Source: UBA7236 sp036734545
GTDB lineage: Bacteria > Bacteroidota > Bacteroidia > Chitinophagales > BACL12
Length of the DNA stretch: 34,335 nt
Assembly: GCA_036734545.1 (NCBI GenBank)
Contig: DAIMYJ010000027.1
Coordinates: 1 to 34,335, forward strand
Direction: 5' to 3'
The translations under genes were made by a program, and so were the position numbers. A model generated the notes under the pieces. It saw only the letters and a list, made by a program, of their open reading frames with translations, did not search any database and was not told the origin of the DNA. This document shows positions 7,133 to 14,443 of this stretch, piece by piece (the first letter of the stretch is position 1; every line of letters begins with the position of its first letter).

Positions 7133-7202
7133 GATTCGACGGTTCGAAGATTCGAAGAATTGAAGAATCGAAGATTTGACGGGTCGAAGATCCGAAGGAT
7201 CG
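7131..7202 (+). repeat. GATTCGAAG-type tandem repeat at the iaaA stop
   Basis: Degenerate units of about 8-9 bp (AAGATTCGA, CGGTTCGA, AGATTCGA, AGAATTGA, AGAATCGA and so on) begin within the TAA stop. The sense strand is purine-rich with repeated TGA. The same motif appears at 21245-21293. Confidence 0.85.
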
Positions 7203-7247
7203 TGGTTTACTTGACAATCATTTCTCACTCCCCATAACTATCGGGAT

Positions 7248-7294
7248 CACCCACTGACCCACTCACCCACTCACCCATTCACCCCCTCACCCCC
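7248..7294 (-). repeat. CCCACTCA tandem repeat running into the cphB 3' end
   Basis: About six units of 8 bp (CCCACTGA, CCCACTCA, CCCATTCA, CCCCCTCA). The array covers the last four sense codons and the stop of cphB. On the cphB sense strand it reads GTGAGTGG/GTGAATGG, the same family as 34291-34335. Confidence 0.85.
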
Positions 7295-8097
7295 TTCGCC
7301 CGCATATCATAGCGCTTCCCTTTTGAGAATAAATGGAAGATCATGCGTTCGAGGTTGAGCATTTCTCCTGATTGTTCTGCGATGGTATTGGTGCGCAATT
7401 CAGAGCCATCCATGATCACCACCAGTCCGGTGCCGATGATCTCGAGATAACGGTTCTCCGTTATGATCACCGCCGTATCTTCACTGATACCGATGCCGGT
7501 CATTTCAGGATGTTCAGCCACAGCCACCATCAAACGACCGAAGCGGCCGCGGTTCACAAAATGCGAATCGATAATGGCGTTATCGATGAATCCCAGGCCT
7601 TCGATCATTAATGCCTTTCCGCGCATCAGCGCATCGGCAGGCGCACCGCCATTGATCATGTGCCCGCTTTGTGCCATCGCACCGGCACTGGTACCGGCAA
7701 TGACAAAATCCGGATCATTATGATAGCGGTCTTTGAGGATGGACAGGAATTCCGTGCCCAGGAATATCTCACTCAGGCGTGTTTGATTGCCGCCACTGAA
7801 CATGATACCGTCGCAGGTGCGGATGCGTTCCAGAAATTCTTTCTTTTCGGCTTCTTTCTGTCGGCGAATGTTCATTACCCGCGCAGCTTTGCATCCCAGG
7901 GTGCCAAAAGCATCGGTATACTCTTTCGCTATCTGCTTGGGTATGCCCGAGGCAGTGGGGATGATCTCCAGCACCGTATCTTTTCCCTTCATCTCCTGCA
8001 ACACGCGGCGCAACACTTCCAGCTTCTCCTGTTCAATATGATCGCGGTGTTCAGCTCCACCTACGGCGATCAGCTTACCTTTTGGCGGTTTAATCAT
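7279..8097 (-). CDS. cphB: Cyanophycinase
   Basis: A 272-residue serine hydrolase of the peptidase S51 family that cuts cyanophycin into beta-Asp-Arg dipeptides. It has GKLIAVGGAE at the start, the binding element FSGGNQ near 100-104, the nucleophile elbow GTSAGA with Ser137, DSHFVNRGRFGR with His179, and GIGISEDTAV with Glu206. This is the pattern expected for the catalytic residues. There is no signal peptide, so it should act on intracellular granules, unlike the secreted cyanophycinases of scavengers. The last few codons (GVRG) are encoded by a CACTC-type tandem repeat, so the C-terminus is probably not under strong constraint. A TATTTTTG box lies 4 nt before the ATG. Confidence 0.95.
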   Translation of the reverse strand: MIKPPKGKLIAVGGAEHRDHIEQEKLEVLRRVLQEMKGKDTVLEIIPTASGIPKQIAKEYTDAFGTLGCKAARVMNIRRQKEAEKKEFLERIRTCDGIMFSGGNQTRLSEIFLGTEFLSILKDRYHNDPDFVIAGTSAGAMAQSGHMINGGAPADALMRGKALMIEGLGFIDNAIIDSHFVNRGRFGRLMVAVAEHPEMTGIGISEDTAVIITENRYLEIIGTGLVVIMDGSELRTNTIAEQSGEMLNLERMIFHLFSKGKRYDMRAKGVRG

Positions 8098-8101
8098 GGC
8101 G

Positions 8102-8109
8102 CAAAAATA
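8102..8109 (-). promoter_or_regulatory. -7 box TATTTTTG, 4 nt before cphB ATG
   Basis: On the minus strand TATTTTTG matches TAnnTTTG exactly and leaves 4 nt to the ATG at 8097. This predicts a leaderless cphB mRNA and a promoter independent of the upstream receiver gene. Confidence 0.6.
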
Positions 8110-8226
8110 GGGATAGGTGGATGATATGGACTACAGGTTGTGCACACCGTCATGAAACAATGGAGGGAAAGCCCGCAGAGGAACTGCCTCTGAAGCGCGA
8201 TCAGTATACGTTAATGGGAATACGGG

Positions 8227-8619
8227 TCAGGCAGGGGTGGCTGCAATGATAGCGGCTACTTCATCAAAGGCATTCTCACCCTTGATCACATACCGTACAG
8301 CGCCATGCTGGATCGTTTGGAGGGCAAGACCGTAGCGTTCCTGACTCGACAACATGATCACATGCACATCCTTATCCAGCTTGCGGATCACGTCCAGGAT
8401 CTGCAGGCCGTTCATCGCATCTTTATAGACGGAATTCAGGTAGAAGTCTAAAACGATGACATCAGGTTTTACGTGCAAAAGGGCCTTTACACAATCTTCT
8501 CCGGTGGCGAAGGCTCTGACATCATAATCTGCATTCTTTGCAAGGTGATCATGCAACATACTGGAATACATTTCATCATCATCTACCACAAAGATGACCC
8601 TGCGCTGTGTATCAGACAT
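8227..8619 (-). CDS. Stand-alone response regulator receiver protein
   Basis: A 130-residue CheY-like receiver with no output domain. The acidic pocket is VVDDDE (Asp13-15), the phospho-acceptor is Asp58 in VIVLDFYL, the switch Ser is in MLSSQ (91-92) and the conserved Lys is 113 in YVIKGE. All phosphorylation residues are therefore present. The insert NSVYKDAMNG after Asp58 is a little longer than in CheY but normal for regulators of this kind. It lies upstream of cphB on the same strand, 129 nt away, and is divergent from cphA (105-nt spacer). A role in controlling cyanophycin metabolism is inferred only from position; no sensor kinase is in the window. Confidence 0.88.
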   Translation of the reverse strand: MSDTQRRVIFVVDDDEMYSSMLHDHLAKNADYDVRAFATGEDCVKALLHVKPDVIVLDFYLNSVYKDAMNGLQILDVIRKLDKDVHVIMLSSQERYGLALQTIQHGAVRYVIKGENAFDEVAAIIAATPA

Positions 8620-8635
8620 AGTAGTGTGTTTCCAA

Positions 8636-8643
8636 CAAAAATA
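8636..8643 (-). promoter_or_regulatory. -7 box TATTTTTG for the receiver gene
   Basis: An exact TAnnTTTG match on the minus strand, 16 nt before the ATG at 8619. It lies in the spacer shared with cphA. Confidence 0.5.
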
Positions 8644-8701
8644 ACAAAATCCTGTCTCCTGCTCATCTCGGTGGGCACCGGCCTGACCACATAATTTTCC
8701 C

Positions 8702-8709
8702 TATATTAG
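8702..8709 (+). promoter_or_regulatory. Weak -7-like box TATATTAG before cphA
   Basis: One mismatch to TAnnTTTG, 15 nt before the cphA ATG. No -33 TTG is visible. It is weaker than the boxes at the degradation genes and could reflect activator dependence. Confidence 0.3.
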
Positions 8710-8724
8710 CCCCAAAGCAAAAAC

Positions 8725-11373
8725 ATGAAGATTCTCTCCACCTCTGTGATGAAGGGCCCCAACTACTGGAGCATACGCCGCCATAAGCTGATCGTGATGA
8801 AACTCGACCTGGAAGAGATGGAGGAACGGCCAACCAATACCATCCCCGGATTCCGCGAACGCCTCGAGCAGCTTATCCCCAGCCTCTATGAGCACCGCTG
8901 CTCAGAAGACCATGCGGGCGGGTTCTTCAAGCGCGTAGATGAAGGCACCTGGATGGGCCATGTGGTGGAGCACGTGGCGCTGGAACTGCAAACACTCGCC
9001 GGCCTCGACACCGGCTTCGGACGCACGCGCAGCACCTCGACGAAGGGCGTATACAATGTAGTGTATTCGTATCTCGAAGAACAGACCGGCCTCTACGCCG
9101 GCAAGATAGCCGTGGAACTCTGTGAGGCGGTGGTAAAGGGCGAATTCTACGACATCGCACCGCACATCCTCAAAATGAAGGAGATCCGCGAACGCGAACG
9201 TCTGGGCCCATCCACCGGCAGCATCGTGGAAGAAGCCATCAAGCGCGATATCCCCTATATCCGCCTCAACAAACGCTCACTCGTGCAACTCGGCTGGGGC
9301 ATCAACCAGCGCCGCATTCAGGCTACCGTGGCCAGCAGCACCAGCAACATCGCCGTGGAGATCGCCTGCGATAAGGAGGAAACCAAAAATCTCCTGCAAC
9401 AACTCAATATCCCGGTGGCCAAAGGCGGCAGCGCTTACGATGAGGAAGACCTCGAAGCCATCATCAAACGCATCGGCTATCCAATCGTGATCAAACCCAT
9501 CGACGGCAACCACGGCCGCGGGTCTACCATGAACATCAAAAATTGGGATGAAGCGGTGGCCGCACTGAAAAAATCGAAAGAGGTTTCACGCTGGGCCATT
9601 GTGGAACAATACATCACGGGTTACGATTACCGCCTGCTCGTGATCAACTACAAATTTGTATCGGCCGCTCTGCGCAAACCGGCAGCGGTGATCGGCGACG
9701 GCGTGCATACCATCCGCCAGCTGGTGGACATGGTGAATGCCGATCCGCGCAGAGGTTATGGTCATGAGAATGTGCTCACCAGCATCAAGATCGACGATCA
9801 TACGATACGCCTGCTGGAGAAATTGGGGATGAATGAAGAGAGCATTCCCGGTCCCGGTGATGAAATTTTTCTCAAATCCACTGCCAACCTCAGCACCGGC
9901 GGTACGGCCACGGATGTGACCGATATCGTGCACCCGTATAATGTGTTCACCGCTGAACGCATCGCGCGCACGATCGGCCTGGATATCTGCGGCATCGACA
10001 TTATGAGTCCCGATATTTCCGTGCCCATGACCGAGAACCGCGGCGTGGTGCTGGAAGTGAATGCCGCTCCCGGCTTCCGCATGCACCTCGCACCCAGCGA
10101 AGGCATCGGCCGCAACGTGGCTGAACCGGTGGTGGACATGCTCTTCCCCGCAGGCACACAGGGACGTATCCCCATCGTAGCTGTAACGGGCACCAACGGA
10201 AAGACCACCACTACCCGACTCTGCGCCCATATCGCGAAAACGATGGGCTATAAAGTGGGCTTCACCACCAGCGATGGTATCTATATCCAAAACCGCATGC
10301 TTGAGAAAGGCGACTGCACCGGACCGGTCAGCACAAAATTCGTACTCATGGATCCCACCGTGGATTATGCCGTACTCGAATGTGCACGCGGCGGACTGCT
10401 GAAGGCCGGTCTCGGTTTCGATAAATGTGACTACGCCATCGTTACCAATGTTACCGCCGACCACATCGGTTTGAAAGACATTGATTCTGTAGAAGAAATG
10501 GCGCGCGTGAAATCCGTAGTACCTGAGACCGTGCATAAGAACGGCTTTGCCATTTTGAATGCTGATGATGATCTGGTGTTCGGTATGCGCAGGAATCTGG
10601 AGTGTAAGATCGCGTTGTTCAGCATGGACGAAGAGAACCCGCGCATCAAGGATCATTGTGAGCGCGGCGGCATTTGTGCCGTGCTGGAGAATGGCTGGAT
10701 CACCATCCTGAAAGGCTCATGGAAACTGCGCGTGGAGAAAGTGGTGAACATACCGCTCACCTTCGACGGCAAGGCCACCTTCATGATCCAGAATATTTTA
10801 CCGGCCACGCTCTGCGGCTACCTGCAGGGATTCAAGGTGGAAGAGATCAAGATCGCATTGCAAACCTTCATCCCCGGACCGGCCACCACACCGGGACGTA
10901 TGAACATCTTCAAGTTCCGCAACTTCGAAGTGCTCGTAGACTTCGCGCACAACCCTGACGGCTTCCAGGCCATCAGCAATTATATCGGCAAGGTTTCATC
11001 GCACCCGAAGGTAGGCCTCATCGCCGCCGCCGGCGACCGTCGCGATGAAGATATCCGCGAACTGGGACGCATTGCAGCGCGCACCTTCGACGAGATCGTT
11101 ATCCGTCAGGACAAGAACCTCCGCGGCCGTACCGACCTGGAGATCATGAACCTGCTGAAGGAAGGCATTGAAGAAGTCAAGCCCGGCATGGAAGTGATCT
11201 GCATCAATCCCGAAAAGGACTCCATCAAATACGTCATCGAGAACGCCAAACAAGGCAGCCACATCACCATCTGCTCCGACGTCATCGCCGAAGCACTGGA
11301 CCTGGTGTTACAGTACAAGGAAAAGGATGATCAGTTCGAGTTCAATAAGGGTGAGATACCGAACGTGCATTAA
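8725..11373 (+). CDS. cphA: Cyanophycin synthetase
   Basis: An 882-residue enzyme that builds multi-L-arginyl-poly-L-aspartate using ATP, adding Asp to the backbone and Arg to the side chains. The three-part architecture is clear. An N-terminal domain covers about 1-160. An ATP-grasp domain covers about 210-480, with IKPIDGNHGRGSTMNI near 256 and the metal ligands LEVNAAPG at 443-450 (Glu444, Asn446). A Mur ligase-like domain has the P-loop GTNGKTT at 489-495, LECARGGLL, TNVTADHIG and DFAHNPDGF. The length is normal for the family. The start at 8725 gives the standard MKIL N-terminus. It is divergent from a receiver gene and close to cphB and the isoaspartyl peptidase, completing the pathway. 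A CTTTGCGCC-type repeat follows the gene. Confidence 0.97.
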   Translation: MKILSTSVMKGPNYWSIRRHKLIVMKLDLEEMEERPTNTIPGFRERLEQLIPSLYEHRCSEDHAGGFFKRVDEGTWMGHVVEHVALELQTLAGLDTGFGRTRSTSTKGVYNVVYSYLEEQTGLYAGKIAVELCEAVVKGEFYDIAPHILKMKEIRERERLGPSTGSIVEEAIKRDIPYIRLNKRSLVQLGWGINQRRIQATVASSTSNIAVEIACDKEETKNLLQQLNIPVAKGGSAYDEEDLEAIIKRIGYPIVIKPIDGNHGRGSTMNIKNWDEAVAALKKSKEVSRWAIVEQYITGYDYRLLVINYKFVSAALRKPAAVIGDGVHTIRQLVDMVNADPRRGYGHENVLTSIKIDDHTIRLLEKLGMNEESIPGPGDEIFLKSTANLSTGGTATDVTDIVHPYNVFTAERIARTIGLDICGIDIMSPDISVPMTENRGVVLEVNAAPGFRMHLAPSEGIGRNVAEPVVDMLFPAGTQGRIPIVAVTGTNGKTTTTRLCAHIAKTMGYKVGFTTSDGIYIQNRMLEKGDCTGPVSTKFVLMDPTVDYAVLECARGGLLKAGLGFDKCDYAIVTNVTADHIGLKDIDSVEEMARVKSVVPETVHKNGFAILNADDDLVFGMRRNLECKIALFSMDEENPRIKDHCERGGICAVLENGWITILKGSWKLRVEKVVNIPLTFDGKATFMIQNILPATLCGYLQGFKVEEIKIALQTFIPGPATTPGRMNIFKFRNFEVLVDFAHNPDGFQAISNYIGKVSSHPKVGLIAAAGDRRDEDIRELGRIAARTFDEIVIRQDKNLRGRTDLEIMNLLKEGIEEVKPGMEVICINPEKDSIKYVIENAKQGSHITICSDVIAEALDLVLQYKEKDDQFEFNKGEIPNVH

Positions 11374-11388
11374 ACAAGCACTTCACCA

Positions 11389-11422
11389 CACTTTGCGCCT
11401 TCGCGCCTCTGCGTGAAAAAAA
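11389..11422 (+). repeat. Dispersed CTTTGCGCC..GCCTCTGCGTG element
   Basis: The sequence CACTTTGCGCCTTCG, then CGCCTCTGCGTG and a run of A, lies between the convergent cphA and the next minus-strand gene. Related copies are at 25031-25064 and, reversed, 30987-31009. Confidence 0.8.
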
Positions 11423-11440
11423 CGAATGAGGAAAAAAGTT

Positions 11441-12463
11441 TTACTTTTCCTTATACGTCACCCGTTCACCTGTAACGGCTTCGTATATCTTATGAAAGTC
11501 GCGGCCGTTGAAATATTTGGATGATTTCTTAGCGGGTATGTCGGCAGGTGCCTGGATGTAGGCGATCTCTCTGGTGTCGGAGAACATCACGCAGGTGAAG
11601 TTGCCCACTTTGTAGCCGATGGCGTAACCCGGCATACCGAATTCCACCAGCTCGGTGTATTTCTCCGGTTCCATTTTTTCGATGGGCAGCGGATACCATT
11701 CTTCTGCTTCGCGCAACAGGTAAGCAGGCTCCCAGTCGTCTTTGGAAATAGCAAGCGTATACTCCTTTAAACGCGGTGCATACTCCTTGAGCATGTTATC
11801 AGAGAATTTCGGATTGGCAGATTTGCGCTTCACGATATCATTCATGATATCGATGGCATACATCACATCATTCTTCGTAGGCACCTGACGCGGCATGGCC
11901 ACGCCGAGATACATTTTGCGAATATCGTCGGGGAAGTCGGTGAGCGCTTCGATGGGGAACACCACCAGCGCCTTATAATTCAGCGGATCGAAAGGTTTGG
12001 CATCATTGGCCGCTTCCTTGCCGGTGTAGGTATAGCTGTAGGAGAACTCCTTTTTGTCGTCGTTATTCAACTTCCCCAGCACGCGCACGAATGCCAGCAC
12101 CACCACATCTTTTTGTCCGGCTTCCAGCATCTGCTTGATCTCGATGTACGATTTGGTTTCAACAGAGTCGTGCATGGACCAGTAGTTCTGCAGCAGGTCG
12201 GTATACGCTTTGCTGTACACTGCGCAATTGTCCTTATACTCCTCGAGCGCGGAGAATTCCTTTTGCACCTTGAATGTTTCCACGATATCCGCCTCCCAGC
12301 GCGCCTCCATGATCACCAGTTTGCGTGACCTGATCTGTTCCACCTCCTGCGGCGTAGGCAGGTCGCTTTTGTAGTTCAGTATCAGGCTGCCCGACTGTGC
12401 TGAAACGGTCAGTCCGGATACCATGAGTATGAACATAAGGGCCATCAATATCGATCTGCGCAT
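11441..12463 (-). CDS. Secreted protein of unknown function
   Basis: A 340-residue protein with a signal peptide (MRRSILMALMFILMVSGLTVSAQ). I do not recognise a domain. It is rich in charged and aromatic residues, with several helix-like stretches and a repeated use of MEP/YPLPIEKMEPEKY-type loops. There is no lipobox, T9SS tail or membrane segment beyond the signal, so it is probably periplasmic. I use the ATG at 12463; one codon upstream is a GTG. A TATTTTTG box lies 16 nt before this ATG. It faces cphA tail to tail and the PIG-L gene head to head. Confidence 0.75.
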   Translation of the reverse strand: MRRSILMALMFILMVSGLTVSAQSGSLILNYKSDLPTPQEVEQIRSRKLVIMEARWEADIVETFKVQKEFSALEEYKDNCAVYSKAYTDLLQNYWSMHDSVETKSYIEIKQMLEAGQKDVVVLAFVRVLGKLNNDDKKEFSYSYTYTGKEAANDAKPFDPLNYKALVVFPIEALTDFPDDIRKMYLGVAMPRQVPTKNDVMYAIDIMNDIVKRKSANPKFSDNMLKEYAPRLKEYTLAISKDDWEPAYLLREAEEWYPLPIEKMEPEKYTELVEFGMPGYAIGYKVGNFTCVMFSDTREIAYIQAPADIPAKKSSKYFNGRDFHKIYEAVTGERVTYKEK

Positions 12464-12479
12464 CACCGGTTATTTTTTA

Positions 12480-12487
12480 CAAAAATA
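12480..12487 (-). promoter_or_regulatory. -7 box TATTTTTG for the secreted protein gene
   Basis: An exact TAnnTTTG match on the minus strand, 16 nt upstream of the ATG at 12463. Confidence 0.5.
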
Positions 12488-12576
12488 CATATGTGAAGGG
12501 GCTTCCCAAAATTGGCGAACTTAGCGGCTGCGCGTCCATCCCATACGCAGATGCGCCGAAACACCGTTCTACACTG

Positions 12577-13437
12577 ATGAAACGCACAACCCTCCTGCTG
12601 TTACTTCCACTTCTGTTCGCCGGCTGCACTGCCGAGCGTTTGCGGTCATACGCCCCGGTGGAAAGCTACCCCGACGACACCTGGCTCAATCAACAGACCG
12701 CTAAAAAAGCGCTCATTATCGTAGCCCACGACGATGATGCGGTAAGTTGCGCAGGAACAATATCCCAACTCACGGCCGACGGCTGGGATGTGCGGATGTT
12801 CTGTCTGTATACGGCCTTACCGGAAGACAGCGCCCGGAATGCTATCCGCCGCAAGGATGTGATGATGGCAGTCGGGTATCAGGGTATACAAGAAGTGCAG
12901 ACGCACACGCTCAACTACCGCCGCGACCACGGTAAAAATCCACAATACTATGCCTATTTCCCGGCGTCGCTGTGGGATAGTGTGTTCTACATGGATACAC
13001 TCCGTCAATTGATCGGCGCGTTCATAGAACAACACCAACCCACGGTCATTTTTACACTGGACGATGTCATTGGCGGATACGGGCATCCCGATCATGCAGC
13101 TGTCAGTGGTATCGTGCGCGCATGGGTGGAGGGACCGAATACTTCTGTTGAGCGTATCTATCAGGCCGTCTTCACCCCCCATCAGGCAGAGACCATCATG
13201 CAGGATCTTCCGGTGTATCTGCAGGCTAAACAAGGATGCAACTGTGCCGGCATGCCGTTGACGAATGTGCAGATAAATATCCTCGCCGGTGCTGTTTTAA
13301 AGCAGAAAGCCATGCAGCAATATTCAACGGAGCAGCATAATCTGCAAAAATTCTGGCCGAAGTACGATAAATATCCTGCCGAGACCTATTTCGGGATCTT
13401 CGATCGTGAATTCTTTCATGTGATCACAGACCTGTGA
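12577..13437 (+). CDS. PIG-L/LmbE family deacetylase-like lipoprotein
   Basis: A 286-residue protein of the PIG-L (LmbE) zinc-dependent N-deacetylase family, which remove acetyl groups from N-acetylglucosamine-type substrates. The two zinc motifs are AHDDDAVSCAG (from about residue 50) and GHPDHAAVS (169-177). The first is AHPDDE in typical members, so here Pro is Asp and Glu is Ala. The N-terminus MKRTTLLLLLPLLFAGC is a lipoprotein signal with Cys17, so it would be tethered to the envelope. This signal decides the ATG at 12577; the frame opens earlier with a GTG at 12493 that would bury the signal. The substrate is unknown. Confidence 0.85.
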   Translation: MKRTTLLLLLPLLFAGCTAERLRSYAPVESYPDDTWLNQQTAKKALIIVAHDDDAVSCAGTISQLTADGWDVRMFCLYTALPEDSARNAIRRKDVMMAVGYQGIQEVQTHTLNYRRDHGKNPQYYAYFPASLWDSVFYMDTLRQLIGAFIEQHQPTVIFTLDDVIGGYGHPDHAAVSGIVRAWVEGPNTSVERIYQAVFTPHQAETIMQDLPVYLQAKQGCNCAGMPLTNVQINILAGAVLKQKAMQQYSTEQHNLQKFWPKYDKYPAETYFGIFDREFFHVITDL

Positions 13438-13486
13438 AACAGCCGGTTAAGTAGGTCATGCATATCTCACATCTGTTCAGAAATAG

Positions 13487-13494
13487 TACCTTTA
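13487..13494 (+). promoter_or_regulatory. Candidate -7 box TACCTTTA
   Basis: Fits TAnnTTTR, 19 nt before the ATG at 13514. It is identical to the octamers at 6197 and 26301. Confidence 0.5.
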
Positions 13495-13513
13495 CACATC
13501 CAATTCTACTCCT

Positions 13514-14371
13514 ATGCTTAACCTGTACCGCACTGCGTTACTCACCAGTCTGTTTACATTGGCACTGAATGCTATATACGCGCAGAACATCGCACTCGGC
13601 TTCAACATGCAGGAGGAGTCGTCGATGCTCACCACACAGGACGCCAAATTTGATGACGGGCGTTATTACAAGAACCTCACCTATTCGATGAAAGCCGGCG
13701 AAAGCACGATGTTCTATATGATCGCCGCGCAGTTCGAACCCATGATCTACACCATAGACACCATGTTACAAACCTGGTCTGCGGGCAGGAATGAAATGCT
13801 GAACTTCAACCTCGGATCTGTGCAATGGATCACCGCGAAGCGTGACACCACCTTCTATGTGGTATACTCCAGTGCATACGCCGCCACCACCGGCGAGTTC
13901 ATTTACGGCATTCGAACGGTTACCGGAGCGCAGCAAAATTATGCCGCAGCCACAAGCTCCTGTGACCGGCTCAATTATGTGATCAATAACTGGCAGCTGT
14001 TCAATGGCTTCTTCCCGCCTGCCGAGGGCGACTATGGCAATGCACGGGCCACGCAAAATACCTGGATGCCCGGTCGCATCGGCACGATCAGCAATATGTC
14101 CAGCTATACCGAAACACTGTTCAAAGGCGACACCGAGGCGACCGAAGATCGCTACCGCACACTGGTGCAGGAGATCAAAAACTGTTTGAACTCCGATCAA
14201 TGGGTAAGCCGCGAAGAAATTTATGACGACACACTGGTGACCTTCAGCACTTATACGACCACCTATTTTACGGTAAATGGCGCCAGCGAAAAGCAGGCAT
14301 TCAATTCAATGGCACTGGTTCGCGTGGTGGATTCCCTGGGGCAGGATCAGATCTATCTGCAGCTATATTAA
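13514..14371 (+). CDS. Secreted protein of unknown function
   Basis: A 285-residue protein with a signal peptide ending in NAIYAQ. The mature part is rich in Tyr, Thr, Ser and Asn with alternating beta-like segments (TMFYMIAAQFEPMIYTIDTML, TTFYVVYSSAYAATTGEFIYGI) and two Cys (about residues 156 and 233) that could pair. I do not recognise a family. No T9SS tail or lipobox is seen, so it is probably periplasmic or surface-released by another route. It has its own upstream -7 box and converges with the next gene, 72 nt away. Confidence 0.7.
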   Translation: MLNLYRTALLTSLFTLALNAIYAQNIALGFNMQEESSMLTTQDAKFDDGRYYKNLTYSMKAGESTMFYMIAAQFEPMIYTIDTMLQTWSAGRNEMLNFNLGSVQWITAKRDTTFYVVYSSAYAATTGEFIYGIRTVTGAQQNYAAATSSCDRLNYVINNWQLFNGFFPPAEGDYGNARATQNTWMPGRIGTISNMSSYTETLFKGDTEATEDRYRTLVQEIKNCLNSDQWVSREEIYDDTLVTFSTYTTTYFTVNGASEKQAFNSMALVRVVDSLGQDQIYLQLY

Positions 14372-14443
14372 TCCTTGTTGTCATCTGTTTAATGCAGCAG
14401 TACTTTAGAAATATCTGATAGTATTACTCCATGACAAGCGTTC

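Noticed and set aside
7131..7294. Possible CRISPR array
   Set aside because: The repeats are contiguous, 8-9 bp and degenerate, with no spacers of constant length and no cas genes nearby.
9586..10656. Long minus-strand open frame (356 codons) inside cphA
   Set aside because: It lies fully antisense to cphA, its conceptual protein is rich in His, Ala, Gly and Asp without domain features, and such frames arise from codon bias of the true gene.
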